The position numbers were made by a program, and so were the translations under genes. Shown piece by piece: positions 27,732 to 36,624 of a stretch of DNA of 64,000 nucleotides. The stretch is from Azospirillum brasilense (GTDB lineage: Bacteria > Pseudomonadota > Alphaproteobacteria > Azospirillales > Azospirillaceae): NCBI RefSeq assembly GCF_005222205.1, contig NZ_CP032349.1, forward strand, positions 603,441-667,440. Direction: 5' to 3'. Every line of letters begins with the position of its first letter. Position 1 is the first letter of the stretch. Under the pieces are notes generated by a model. It was given only the letters and a program-made list of their open reading frames with translations. It was not told the origin of the DNA and made no database searches.

Positions 27732-29164
27732 TGAGGGTCCTCGAACACCAGAACCTTTCCAGGATTCATCATATGGTCGGGGTCCAGCAACGCTTTGATC
27801 TGCGTCATCAGCCGGTAGCGCGCCGGGTCGATGGAGCGGGCGAGCCGTTTGCGGTTGCTGAGGCCGATCCCGTGCTCCGCGCTGATCGAACCATCGCAGG
27901 TGAGCGTCGCGGTGTCGACGATCTCGTTGACCCGCTCCGCCGTCTCCTCGAAATCGGCGCGGGACGGGAAGGCGTCGTGGTCGAAATGGATCACCGCGTG
28001 CAGGTTGCCGTCGCCGACATGGCCGACGAACAGCAGCCGCGCCTGCGGGAAGGCGGCGCGGACGCCGCGCTCCGTTTCCGCCGCGAAGTCGCCCAGCCGG
28101 TCGAGCGGCACCACGGTGTCGTAGGAGACGCTGATTCCGGCAACCTTGTTCGCCTCCGACACCGAATGGCGCAGGCGCCACAGCGCCTCGCGCTGCGCGC
28201 CGCTCTTCGGGATCACGGCGTCGGCGACGAGGCCGCGCTCCAGCGCGTCGGCAAGACAGTCCTCCAGGATGGCGGCCAGATCCATGGCGGCGAAGCTGTC
28301 CTCCGCCTCGATCAGCACGTACCAGGGGTGCGGCTCGGCGAAGGGCAGGGTGCAGCCGGGAATGTGGTCGAGCACGAGCTGCATCTGGGAGTGTGACATC
28401 ACCTCGTAGGCGCTGACCCGGTCGCCGAGGCGGGAGCGGACGGCGGCCAGCAACTCCAGCGCCTGGTCGAGATGCCCGGCGCCGGCCATGGCGGTGGCGC
28501 TCGCCTGCGGCTGCGGGAACAGCTTCAGCACCGCCGCCGTGATGATCCCCAGCGTGCCTTCCGCCCCGATGAACAGGTGGCGCACGGCGTAGCCGCTGTT
28601 GTCCTTGCGCAGCCGCTTCAGGTCGTTCATCACCGAGCCGTCGGGAAGCACCACCTCCAGCCCCAGCACCATGTCGCGCATCGGGCCGTAGCGCAGCACC
28701 GCCGTGCCGCCGGCGTTGGTCGCGATGTTGCCGCCGATCTGGCAGCTCCCCTCCGCCCCCAGGCTGAGCGGAAGGAGGCGCCCGGCCTCCTGCGCGCGGG
28801 CCTGCAGGTCGGCCAGGATGCAGCCGGCCTCCACCGTCATGGTGTTGTCCAGCGCGCTGACCTGCCGGACCCGGTTCAGCCGGTCGAGCCGCAGCACCAC
28901 CGCCTCGTCCGAGAAGGGCGTGGCGCCGCCGCACATCCCGGTGTTGCCGCCCTGCGGCACGATCTTGCCGCCATGCTCGCGCACCAGCAGGACGGTCGCC
29001 GCCACCTGCTCCGTGTCCGCCGGATAGACGGCGCACAGCGCCGTGCCCTGGTAGCGGCCCCGCCAGTCGCGGGTCAGCGGTTCGAGGTCCGTCGCCTGCG
29101 TGACCACATGGCGCTCCCCCAGGAGCGTACGCAACGACGTCAGCAGAGCCTGTGGGTCACGCAT
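27728..29164 (-). CDS. FAD-linked 2-hydroxyacid dehydrogenase (GlcD/D-lactate type)
   Basis: 478-residue flavoprotein of the FAD-binding type-4 family. The PP-loop region VPQGGNTGMCGGATP and GSCQIGGNIATNAGGTAVLRYG bind FAD; the C-terminal FAD-oxidase domain has GHVGDGNLH and the closing SAEHGIG. These features fit D-lactate, D-2-hydroxyglutarate or glycolate dehydrogenases. ATG 29164 starts the normal N-terminus (QALLTSLRTLLGERHV); the frame upstream has no similarity. It is coupled to the XRE-cupin gene and divergent from an L-type FMN oxidase, suggesting use of both enantiomers of a hydroxy acid. Confidence 0.9.
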   Translation of the reverse strand: MRDPQALLTSLRTLLGERHVVTQATDLEPLTRDWRGRYQGTALCAVYPADTEQVAATVLLVREHGGKIVPQGGNTGMCGGATPFSDEAVVLRLDRLNRVRQVSALDNTMTVEAGCILADLQARAQEAGRLLPLSLGAEGSCQIGGNIATNAGGTAVLRYGPMRDMVLGLEVVLPDGSVMNDLKRLRKDNSGYAVRHLFIGAEGTLGIITAAVLKLFPQPQASATAMAGAGHLDQALELLAAVRSRLGDRVSAYEVMSHSQMQLVLDHIPGCTLPFAEPHPWYVLIEAEDSFAAMDLAAILEDCLADALERGLVADAVIPKSGAQREALWRLRHSVSEANKVAGISVSYDTVVPLDRLGDFAAETERGVRAAFPQARLLFVGHVGDGNLHAVIHFDHDAFPSRADFEETAERVNEIVDTATLTCDGSISAEHGIGLSNRKRLARSIDPARYRLMTQIKALLDPDHMMNPGKVLVFEDPQ

Positions 29165-29283
29165 CGGGCAGGTCCTTGTGGCTTCGGGGCCGGAGGAGGG
29201 GCGCCGGGGTGGAGATCGGTGAGGCGGACAATCGGCCGGGACGATCGGACGTTGACGATACTGTTTGACCATGTCTAGCATAC

Positions 29284-29316
29284 GAAAAATTGTTCCCGAA
29301 AAGATAATTTTTGTCG
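29284..29316. promoter_or_regulatory. Inverted repeat in the divergent oxidase promoter region
   Basis: CGAAAAATT...AATTTTTGTCG: arms AAAAATT (29285-29291) and AATTTTT (29306-29312), 14-base spacer. It lies in the 220-base region between the D-type and L-type oxidase genes and is markedly AT-rich. It is a candidate operator for the XRE-cupin regulator. Confidence 0.5.
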
Positions 29317-29384
29317 GAGCAGCACCCAATGGGCATACCCTGCGAATCGTGCGAGGCACGCGTCCTCCCCAGGAAACCGGGGAC

Positions 29385-30539
29385 ATGGCGGTGACCGCGT
29401 CGCTCAACATCGCCGACGCCCGGCAACGGGCACGGTCCCGCCTGCCGCGCGGCCTGTTCGAGTACATCGACCGCGGCACCGAGGACGAAACCGGCATCGC
29501 GACGAGCAAAACGGCGCTCGACGGCCTCGTCTTCAAGCCGCGCGTGCTGGTGGACGTGTCGAAACGCGACGCCGCCACCCGCCTGTTCGGGGTGAGCCAG
29601 CCCATGCCGCTGGTCGTGGCGCCCACCGCCGTGGCCGGGCTGGTCTGGTACGACGGCGAGGTCGAACTGGCCAAGGCCGCCGCCGCGGTCGGCATTCCCT
29701 TCTGCGTCTCCACCCAGTCCATCACCTCCGTCGAGCGGATCGCCGGGGAATCCGGGGCGCGGCTGTGGTTCCAGCTCTATGTCTGGCGCAGCCGCGAGCG
29801 CACCCGCGAGCTGGTGCGGCGCGCCGAACGGGCCGGGGCGGAGGCGCTGGTCCTGACCGTGGACACGGCGGTGACGCCCAACCGCGAATACAACATCCGC
29901 AACGGTTTCGGCATTCCGATCAAGCCGTCGCTGCGCGCCGGGCTCGACTGCCTCGCCCACCCGCGCTGGTTCGCCGGTGTGTTCGCCAAGTATCTGCGCA
30001 ACGGCGGCGTGCCGACCTACGCCCACTATCCCGACGAGTTCCGCACCGCGCTGGGGCGGGTCGCCGTCGGGGAGGAGATCAGCCTTGCCCAGGACGTGGG
30101 GTGGGATGATGTGCGGAGCCTGCGGGACGCCTGGAAGGGCAAGCTGATTTTGAAGGGCGTGCTGCGCGCCGACGACGCGGAGAAGGCCGCCGAACTCGGG
30201 GTGGACGGGATCGTCGTGTCCAACCACGGCGCCCGCAACCTGGACCACGCCATCCACCCCGTGCGCTGCCTCGCGGACATCGCCGAGCGGGTCGGCGACC
30301 GGGTGACCGTCCTGGCCGACAGCGGGGTGCGGCGCGGCAGCCACGTCGCCGGCTATCTGGGGCTCGGCGCGCAGGGCGTGCTGCTCGGCCGCGCCGTTCT
30401 CTACGGGCTGGCCACCGACGGGGCGGCGGGGGCTCAGGCGGTGCTGGAGATGATCCGGCGCGAGCTTCTGACCACCATGGGTTTCCTCGGCGCCCCGACC
30501 GTGGCCGACATCAAGGGGACGGTGGAACGGCCACGTTGA
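29385..30539 (+). CDS. FMN-dependent alpha-hydroxy-acid oxidase (LldD/glycolate oxidase type)
   Basis: 384-residue TIM-barrel flavoenzyme. It starts with NIADARQRARSRLPRGLFEYIDRGTEDE, and has VVAPTAVAGLV, WFQLYVW, the FMN-lysine strand LILKGVLRADDAEKA, the catalytic SNHGARNLD (His and Arg) and DSGVRRGSHV phosphate-binding segment. It oxidises L-2-hydroxy acids such as lactate, mandelate or glycolate. ATG 29385 follows AGGAAACCGGGG; a frame open from 29265 lacks similarity. The partner D-type enzyme is divergently encoded. Confidence 0.92.
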   Translation: MAVTASLNIADARQRARSRLPRGLFEYIDRGTEDETGIATSKTALDGLVFKPRVLVDVSKRDAATRLFGVSQPMPLVVAPTAVAGLVWYDGEVELAKAAAAVGIPFCVSTQSITSVERIAGESGARLWFQLYVWRSRERTRELVRRAERAGAEALVLTVDTAVTPNREYNIRNGFGIPIKPSLRAGLDCLAHPRWFAGVFAKYLRNGGVPTYAHYPDEFRTALGRVAVGEEISLAQDVGWDDVRSLRDAWKGKLILKGVLRADDAEKAAELGVDGIVVSNHGARNLDHAIHPVRCLADIAERVGDRVTVLADSGVRRGSHVAGYLGLGAQGVLLGRAVLYGLATDGAAGAQAVLEMIRRELLTTMGFLGAPTVADIKGTVERPR

Positions 30540-30910
30540 CGTGTGTTGGCGCTCCGGATTTTATCGGATCATCACTTTTCTTCCATGAAACGATTTGCTC
30601 TTGCAGCAAAAGGAGAAATAGGGTCACATCTCCTTTGTCGGAAGCGGGCGGGGCCGGGTCGAGGTCTCACAAGGGACGCTCCATCGCCCCCGTTCCTTCC
30701 GGCCCCGCCCAAGCATTGTTCAGGGCTCGGGTTCAGGCACGGATTTCCGGCGGTGCGCCGGTCTTTGTCGATTTCATCGGACTTGTTTCTTCGCGCTTTT
30801 TCCATCGTCCCGAACCGGCTTCCCGCATCGCGGGGGCGAGGCCGCCTTGCGGCCGCAACACACCCTTACGCCACGCCTCAAACGCCACGCTTAGGAAATC
30901 CGAGGACCCC
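30540..30910. other. Leader/promoter stretch before the DapA-like gene
   Basis: 371 bases without a supported gene. The left part (30540-30640) is relatively AT-rich and probably carries the promoter of the downstream operon. Several GC-rich inverted stretches could form terminators for the oxidase gene but none has a clean T-tail. Confidence 0.5.
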
Positions 30911-31809
30911 ATGGCACTCACCCATTCGGAGATCGGCGGCCTCTACAGCGCCATCGTCACGCCGCTGACGGCCGACGGTTCCGTCGACATCGCCGGCCTG
31001 AAGCGGCTGGTGCGCCACCAGCTCGACGCCGGGGCGTCCGGCGTCGTGCCGATCGGCGGCACCGGCGAGTATCCCGCCCTGTCGCGGGACGAGCGCAAGC
31101 GCGTCGTCGCCGCCTGCGTGGAGGAGGCCGGCGGCAAGCCGGTGATCCCCGGCGTGCTGTCCACCGGCTTCCAGGACGCGGTCGAGGCCGGACGCGACTT
31201 CGCCGCCGCCGGGGCCGCCGCGGTGATGACCGTCACCCCCTATTACGCCGCCGGCACCCAGGAGGGCATGCGCGCCTATTTCCGCGCCTACCGCGACGCG
31301 GTGGACGTGCCGGTCATGCTCTACCAGATCCCGCGCCGCACCACCGTGGCGGTCACCGCCGAGGGCGTGCAGGCGATGGCGGAGGACGGCTCCATCATCG
31401 GCATGAAGTTCTCCTCCTACGACATGCCGGAATTCATCAAGACGATGAAGTACGCCGGCGACAAGATTTCGGTGCTGAGCGGCGAGGAGCCGCTGTTCGC
31501 CACCCACGTCGCGCTGGGCGCGCGGGGGGCGTGCTGGCCTCGGCGACCATCTACCCGAAGATCTGGCTGCGCATCTTCGAGTTGGCGCGTGCCGGCAAGC
31601 TGAACGAGGCGCTGGCCGAACAGTCCCAGATCGACCCGGTGGTGAATTCCATCTTCCTGGAAACCAACCCCGGCCCGCTGAAGGCCTTCATGGCGATGGC
31701 CGGCATGCCGGTCGGCGGGGTGCGCCTGCCGCTGACCGCGCCGACCGCCGAAACCACCGAGAAGCTCCAGGCCGTCGCGCGGCACGCGCGCGACATCGCG
31801 CTCGCCTGA
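30911..31809 (+). pseudogene. DapA-family aldolase/deaminase with a one-base frameshift
   Basis: Two adjoining frames together give a ~299-residue dihydrodipicolinate-synthase-family enzyme: GGTGEYPALSRDERKRV, the tyrosine of MLYQIPRRT and the Schiff-base lysine of GMKFSSYD, then, after a switch of frame near 31525, GVLASATIYPKIW to the end. Restoring one G in the G-run at 31524-31529 repairs the protein. The break is therefore either a sequencing error or a recent mutation. Members act as synthases, aldolases or as the deaminase of 4-hydroxy-D-proline breakdown; next to flavin dehydrogenases and amino-acid importers, the deaminase option is attractive but unproven. Confidence 0.85.
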
Positions 31810-31981
31810 CGGCCGGAAAGAACACTCCGGGCGCCCCGGCTTCTTTCTCGAGAGCGCCCCAACAACGCGAAGCCGCGGCGGCGGCCGGTCAACGAACACG
31901 GAATGGCCTGAACGCACGTAAAGACACACACGTCACGACACATCCGGTCGGACAGCCCGACGGACCACAAGGGAGACGGAC

Positions 31982-32836
31982 ATGGTGAATCGCAGGGAAC
32001 TGGCTGGGTTTCTGGGCGCCGGCGCGGCGGTCGGGGCTTTCGGGGCCACCATGGCGGCGGGCATCGCCCCGGCCGCGGCGCAGGAGGGCGGCAGCTCCTT
32101 CGACCGGGTCCTGAAGGCCAAGAAGCTGCGCATCGGCGGCGTGGCGACCGGCGCCCCCTGGATCATGAAGGACCAGACGACCGGCCAATGGTCGGGCCAG
32201 TTCTGGGACATCGGCTCGGCGCTCGCCGCCGACATGGACGTCGGCATCGAGGTGGTCGAGACCACCTGGGGCAACGCCATCCTCGACCTCCAGGCCAACA
32301 AGATCGACGTCATGTTCGGCATGAACCCGACGCCCAAACGCGCCTTGGCCGTCGACTTCACGGTCCCGGTCTACAACAGCGCCCTGGTCGTCATCGCCAA
32401 GCCGGGCTTCGAGCCGAAGAGCTGGGCCGACATGAACAAGCCGGAGGTGAAGATCGCGGTGGACGTCGGTTCCGCACACGATCAGGTGGCCAGCCGCCTC
32501 TGCCCGAACGCCCAGATCATCCGCTTCAAGTCGCTGGACGAGGCGACGCTGGCCGTGCGCAGCGGCCGGGCCGACGCCCAGTCGATCTTCTGGATGGGCG
32601 GCGTGCGCGCGGTGAAGCGCGACCCGTCGCTGGGCAAGGTGGTGGTGCCGCGCCCGGTCTTCGGTTCCACCTCCAACGCGGCGGTGCGGCGCGAGCCGGA
32701 CAAGACCCTGCGCGACTTCGTGAACACCTGGATCGTCTACGCCCAGGGCCTGGGCCTGATCCGCGAGGCGGTGGTGAACAGCCTCGCCAAGGTGGACATC
32801 GCCATGAGCGACATCCCCGAAGGCATCACCTTTTAA
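31982..32836 (+). CDS. Amino-acid ABC transporter substrate-binding protein
   Basis: 284-residue type-II (SBP_bac_3) binding protein. The signal peptide starts MVNRRELAGFLGAGAAVGAFG and ends near APAAAQ; the RR-x-x-x-F-L pattern suggests Tat export. Mature features are LKAKKLRIGGVATGAPWIMKD and DVMFGMNPTPKRALAVDFTVPVYNSALVVIAK. A perfect 13-bp hairpin lies directly after its stop, before the permease gene, which would favour surplus binding protein. Polar amino acid or imino acid substrate expected from the operon context. Confidence 0.92.
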   Translation: MVNRRELAGFLGAGAAVGAFGATMAAGIAPAAAQEGGSSFDRVLKAKKLRIGGVATGAPWIMKDQTTGQWSGQFWDIGSALAADMDVGIEVVETTWGNAILDLQANKIDVMFGMNPTPKRALAVDFTVPVYNSALVVIAKPGFEPKSWADMNKPEVKIAVDVGSAHDQVASRLCPNAQIIRFKSLDEATLAVRSGRADAQSIFWMGGVRAVKRDPSLGKVVVPRPVFGSTSNAAVRREPDKTLRDFVNTWIVYAQGLGLIREAVVNSLAKVDIAMSDIPEGITF

Positions 32837-32868
32837 AGGCCCTGTCGACGGATCTGTCGACAGGGCCT
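32837..32868 (+). terminator. Perfect intercistronic hairpin after a binding-protein gene
   Basis: AGGCCCTGTCGAC (32837-32849), six-base loop, GTCGACAGGGCCT (32856-32868): 13 perfect pairs starting right at the stop codon. No T-run follows, so it is more likely a mRNA-stabilising or partial-attenuation element than a full terminator. Its position between binding protein and permease matches known differential-expression hairpins in ABC operons. Confidence 0.75.
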
Positions 32869-32943
32869 GGGTTCCGATGGCGCACGGCGGCCGGCCCCGC
32901 GGGGATTCGGCCGCCGTTCCGAAGTTTTGCAAGCAGGCCCGCC

Positions 32944-33606
32944 ATGTACACCTTCAACTTCGAGATGCTCTGGGGATACCGCTGGCTGTTCCTCAACGGC
33001 ACGCTGGTCACCATTGGCCTGACGGCCGCCGTTGTCGTGCTGGGCCTGCTGCTCGGGCTGGTCGGCGGGCTGGCCCAGCTCTCGCGCTTCGCGGTGCTGC
33101 GCTGGATCTCCTGGGCCTACATCGAGCTGTTCCGCTGCACGCCCCTGCTGGTGCAGCTTCTGTGGTTCTACTACGCGCTGCCGATGCTGACCGGCATCCA
33201 GATCGACGCGGTGACGGCCTCCGTCCTCACCCTGTCGCTCTACGGCGGGTCCTTCTACGCGGAGGTGATCCGGGGCGGCGTGGTCTCCATCGAGGCGGGA
33301 CAGACGGAGGCCGGGCTTGCGCTCGGACTGACGCCCGCCAAGGTGATGCGGCGCATCGTGCTGCCCCAGGCGGTCAAGCGCATGATCCCGCCGCTGATGA
33401 ACCAGTCGATCATCCAATTCAAGAACACCTCGCTGGTCTCGGTGGTGGCGGTGCCCGACCTTCTCTACCAGGGACAGGTCGCCGCGACGGACACCTTCCG
33501 CCCGCTGGAGGTCTACACGATCGTCGCGCTGATCTACTTCGTCGTGCTGGTCCCCCTGACGGCCATCGTGAAGCGGGGCGAGAAGCAGCTCCAGACGGGT
33601 CATTGA
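32944..33606 (+). CDS. Amino-acid ABC transporter permease (GlnP/HisM type)
   Basis: 220-residue single-gene permease of the polar-amino-acid family. N-terminal helix YRWLFLNGTLVTIGLTAAVVVLG, then RCTPLLVQLLWFYYALP, and the EAA loop EAGLALGLTPAKVMRRIVLPQAVKRMIPP that docks on the ATPase. The ATG at 32944 begins the family N-terminus although the frame is open upstream. With one permease gene, the transporter is presumably a permease homodimer with the ATPase at 33660. Confidence 0.93.
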   Translation: MYTFNFEMLWGYRWLFLNGTLVTIGLTAAVVVLGLLLGLVGGLAQLSRFAVLRWISWAYIELFRCTPLLVQLLWFYYALPMLTGIQIDAVTASVLTLSLYGGSFYAEVIRGGVVSIEAGQTEAGLALGLTPAKVMRRIVLPQAVKRMIPPLMNQSIIQFKNTSLVSVVAVPDLLYQGQVAATDTFRPLEVYTIVALIYFVVLVPLTAIVKRGEKQLQTGH

Positions 33607-33659
33607 AGGTTCTGGTCACTGATGCTTCCCCGGCGATCCAACGCGAGAGGCCCCTTTCC

Positions 33660-34424
33660 ATGAACACCCCCAAGATCGAAGTCGCCGGGCTGAGGAAGCA
33701 GTTCGGCGAACTGGTCGTCCTGCGCGACATCAACCTGAAGATCGACCCCGGCGCCGTTGTCGCCCTGATCGGCCCTTCGGGGTCGGGCAAGTCCACGCTG
33801 CTGCGCTGCCTCAACCTGCTGGTGGTGCCGAACGGCGGCCGCATCCGCATCGGCGACGACGCCTTCGACTTCGAAAAGGGCAGGGCGCTGCCCCGGCCCA
33901 AGGCGCAGGCGAAGTTCCGCTCCAACACCGGCATGGTGTTCCAGCACTTCAACCTGTTCCCGCACATGACCGTGCTCGGCAACGTGATGGAGGGGCCGGT
34001 CTCCGCCAAGAACATGCCGAAGGCGCAGGCCGAGGCGATCGGGCGCCGGCTGCTCGCCAAGGTCGGGCTGGCCGACAAGGCCGACGCCTACCCGGACCGG
34101 CTGTCCGGCGGGCAGAAGCAGCGCGTCGCCATCGCCCGCGCGCTCGCCATGGAGCCGGAGGTGATGCTGTTCGACGAGGCGACCTCCGCCCTCGATCCGG
34201 AACTGGTGTCGGAGGTGCTGGGGGTGATGCGCGACCTCGCCGCCGAGGGCATGACGATGATCATCGTGACCCATGAGATCGCCTTCGCCCGCGAGGTCGC
34301 CGACCGCGTGATCTTCATGCGCGATGGCGTGATCGTGGAGGAGGGGCCGGCGCGCGACGTCATCGACCGGCCGCAGCAGGAGGCCACCCGCGCCTTCCTC
34401 AGCCACTTCCACACACGCGGCTGA
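33660..34424 (+). CDS. Amino-acid ABC transporter ATPase (GlnQ type)
   Basis: 254 residues. Walker A GPSGSGKST, Q-loop MVFQHFNLFPHMTV, signature LSGGQKQRV, Walker B VMLFDEATSALDPE, H-loop VTHEIAFA. ATG at 33660 follows GAGAGGCCCCTTTCC. It completes the GlnH-P-Q type importer begun at 31982. Its stop codon is embedded in a 12-bp tandem triplication (34419-34448). Confidence 0.95.
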   Translation: MNTPKIEVAGLRKQFGELVVLRDINLKIDPGAVVALIGPSGSGKSTLLRCLNLLVVPNGGRIRIGDDAFDFEKGRALPRPKAQAKFRSNTGMVFQHFNLFPHMTVLGNVMEGPVSAKNMPKAQAEAIGRRLLAKVGLADKADAYPDRLSGGQKQRVAIARALAMEPEVMLFDEATSALDPELVSEVLGVMRDLAAEGMTMIIVTHEIAFAREVADRVIFMRDGVIVEEGPARDVIDRPQQEATRAFLSHFHTRG

Positions 34425-34448
34425 ATCCGGGGCTGAATCCAGGGCTGA
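34419..34448. repeat. 12-bp-period tandem repeat spanning an ATPase stop
   Basis: GGCTGAATCC recurs at 34419 and 34431, with GGCTGACCC at 34443: a 12-base period, three copies of GGCTGA. The ATPase stop TGA (34422-34424) is in the first copy and recurs in frame 12 and 24 bases later. Confidence 0.88.
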
Positions 34449-34455
34449 CCCGGTT

Positions 34456-35361
34456 TCACTCCTGCTCGGGCAGGCGGAAGGTGGCGACGGCGTCGCGGAA
34501 CCCCCCCAGGAAATCCTGCGCGAGGGTGGACAGCGACCGCTGCGCCGAATGCAGCACCACCATTTCGAAGGTGATGGCCGGTTCGAAGGGGCGGATGGCG
34601 ACGCCGCGCCCCGCATACTCCTGCGCCGTGAAGGGGTCGACGATGGAGATTCCCGCCCCGGCGGCGACCATGGCGCAGGCGATCATGGTGAGTTGCGTCT
34701 CCACCCGCATGGTCCGGGCGACGCCGTGCTCGGCGAACATCGCGTCGACGGAATAGCGCATCAGCGTGGCGGCGCCGAGCGCGATGAAGGCCTCGCCCGC
34801 GAAATCCTCCGGGATGAGCCGCTTGCGCGCGGCCAGCGGGTGGTTGCTCGGCACCACGGCGACCGCCCGCACCCGCGGCATCCGCTCGCACAGCACCGTC
34901 GCGTGCTCCACCGCCGACTGGCCGAATCCCAGCTCGCATTGGCCGGCGGCCACCCAATCGAGCACCTGGGGGGAACTGCTGCCCCACAGCGACACGTCCA
35001 CCCGCGGCCGCTCCTCAAGGAAGCGGGCGACGAAGCGCGGCAGGAAGCCGATGGCCATCGCCGGCATGGCGGCCACCCGCAGCGTGCCCGCCCGCCGCTC
35101 CTGGAGGTCGCGCGCCGCCTGCTCGATCCGCTCCAGCCCGACGAAGGACCGCTCCACCTCCTGGTACAGCGACATCGCCTCGCTGGTCGGCGCGATGCGC
35201 GAGCCGCGCCGCTCGAACAGCGTCAGCTTCAGCGCGTATTGCAGGTCGGCGATCAGGCGGCTGACCGCCGGCTGGGAGATGTTCAGAAGCTCCGCCGCCG
35301 CGGTGATTCCGCCGGTCAGCATGACGGCGCGGAACGCCTCGATCTGGCGGGGATTGAGCAT
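34456..35361 (-). CDS. LysR-family regulator of the amine-oxidase operon
   Basis: 301 residues. HTH: RQIEAFRAVMLTGGITAAAELLNISQPAVSRLIADLQ; effector domain follows, with RRAGTLRVAAMPAMAIGFLPRF. ATG 35361 gives the family N-terminus LNPRQIEAF. It resembles NocR/OccR-like opine and amino-acid LysR regulators in general layout. It is divergent from the binding-protein gene at 35523 across 161 bases, so it most likely controls the 35.5-43.4 kb operon. Confidence 0.9.
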   Translation of the reverse strand: MLNPRQIEAFRAVMLTGGITAAAELLNISQPAVSRLIADLQYALKLTLFERRGSRIAPTSEAMSLYQEVERSFVGLERIEQAARDLQERRAGTLRVAAMPAMAIGFLPRFVARFLEERPRVDVSLWGSSSPQVLDWVAAGQCELGFGQSAVEHATVLCERMPRVRAVAVVPSNHPLAARKRLIPEDFAGEAFIALGAATLMRYSVDAMFAEHGVARTMRVETQLTMIACAMVAAGAGISIVDPFTAQEYAGRGVAIRPFEPAITFEMVVLHSAQRSLSTLAQDFLGGFRDAVATFRLPEQE

Positions 35362-35522
35362 TCCAGAGCGGTCCAAGGGTGTCAGATGCGTTGCAGCATA
35401 ACATTCGTTTATAGACACCGCCAACAATTCGATTTGACGATTATGCCGACGGGGCGCGACGCTCCGGGGGTGCGACAAAACGCGCAAGCGCTGGGAAACG
35501 AACCAGAACAGGAGAGGGACAG

Positions 35523-36557
35523 ATGCGAGCGTTGGTGTACGGCCTGATGGCAACCGCCGCCCTGGGATGCGGTGTCGCGCAGGCGCAGCAGAAGACCCTG
35601 TATGTCGCCGCCTACGGCGGGTCCTTCGAGCAGACCATGCGCAAGGACATCATCCCGGCCTTCGAGAGCAAGACGGGCGTGAAGGTCGAGTATGTCGCCG
35701 GCAATTCCACCGACAACCTCGCCAAGCTCCAGGCCCAGAAGGGCAACCAGCAGATCGACGTGGTGATCCTGGACGACGGTCCGATGTACCAGGCGGTGGC
35801 GCTGGGCTTCTGCGCCGACATCGCCAAGGCGCCGGTCTACGACGACCTCTACGATCTGGCGAAGATTCCCTCGGGCAAGGCGGTCAGCGTCGGCGCGGTC
35901 GGCACCGGCATCGTCTACAACAAGAAGGTCTTCGACGAGAACGGCTGGGCCGCCCCCGCCTCCTGGAAGGACATCGAGGACGCCAAGTACCGCAAGAAGC
36001 TGGTCATCCCGCCGATCAACAACAGCTACGGCCTGCACGCGCTGGTGATGATGGCGCGGCTCGATGGCGGCGGCGAGAAGAACATCGACCCCGGCTTCAA
36101 GGCCTTCAAGGACAAGGTGAACCCGAACGTGCTCGCCTACGAGCCGTCGCCGGGCAAGATGACCGAGCTGTTCCAGAGCGGACAGGCCACCGTCGCCGTC
36201 TGGGGCTCGGGCCGCGCCAAGGCGCTGGCCGACACCGGCTTCCCCGCCGCCTTCGTCTACCCGAAGGAGGGCGGCATCGTGCTGGCCTCGGCGGCCTGCG
36301 CCATCACCGGCAGCAAGCAGGCGGCGGAAGCCCAGCAGTTCATCCAGCACATGCTGTCGCCCGAGGTGCAGACCGTGATGGCGACCGGCGCCGGCTTCGG
36401 CCCGGTGAACAAGACAGTCACCCTGACCGCCGACCAGCAGGTGGGCATCCCCTACGGCCCCGAGCAGATGGGCAAGCTGCTGGTGGTCGACTGGGACACC
36501 ATCAACGCCAACCGCGAGGTCTGGAACAAGCGCTGGACCCGCGAGATCGAGCGCTGA
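35523..36557 (+). CDS. PotD-type ABC substrate-binding protein
   Basis: 344-residue extracellular binding protein of the spermidine/putrescine/aminophosphonate type (SBP_bac_8-like). Signal peptide MRALVYGLMATAALGCGVAQAQ; mature start LYVAAYGGSFEQTMRKDIIPAFE; later VDWDTINANREVWNKRWTREIE. It heads an operon with ATPase, two permeases and flavin dehydrogenases, so it probably binds the amine/imino acid those enzymes oxidise. A strong hairpin with TTTT follows its stop. Confidence 0.93.
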   Translation: MRALVYGLMATAALGCGVAQAQQKTLYVAAYGGSFEQTMRKDIIPAFESKTGVKVEYVAGNSTDNLAKLQAQKGNQQIDVVILDDGPMYQAVALGFCADIAKAPVYDDLYDLAKIPSGKAVSVGAVGTGIVYNKKVFDENGWAAPASWKDIEDAKYRKKLVIPPINNSYGLHALVMMARLDGGGEKNIDPGFKAFKDKVNPNVLAYEPSPGKMTELFQSGQATVAVWGSGRAKALADTGFPAAFVYPKEGGIVLASAACAITGSKQAAEAQQFIQHMLSPEVQTVMATGAGFGPVNKTVTLTADQQVGIPYGPEQMGKLLVVDWDTINANREVWNKRWTREIER

Positions 36558-36566
36558 CCGCCGCGT

Positions 36567-36597
36567 CCGGCCCGCCCCCGCGGCGGGCCGGAGTTTT
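36567..36597 (+). terminator. Terminator-like hairpin between binding protein and ATPase genes
   Basis: CCGGCCCGCC (36567-36576), five-base loop, GGCGGGCCGG (36582-36591), then AGTTTT: a perfect 10-bp GC stem with a short T-run. It lies inside an operon, 10 bases after the binding-protein stop and 28 before the ATPase start, so it should act as a partial terminator that keeps binding-protein mRNA in excess. Confidence 0.85.
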
Positions 36598-36624
36598 CCA
36601 GGCTCCTTGGTGGGAGACGACGCC

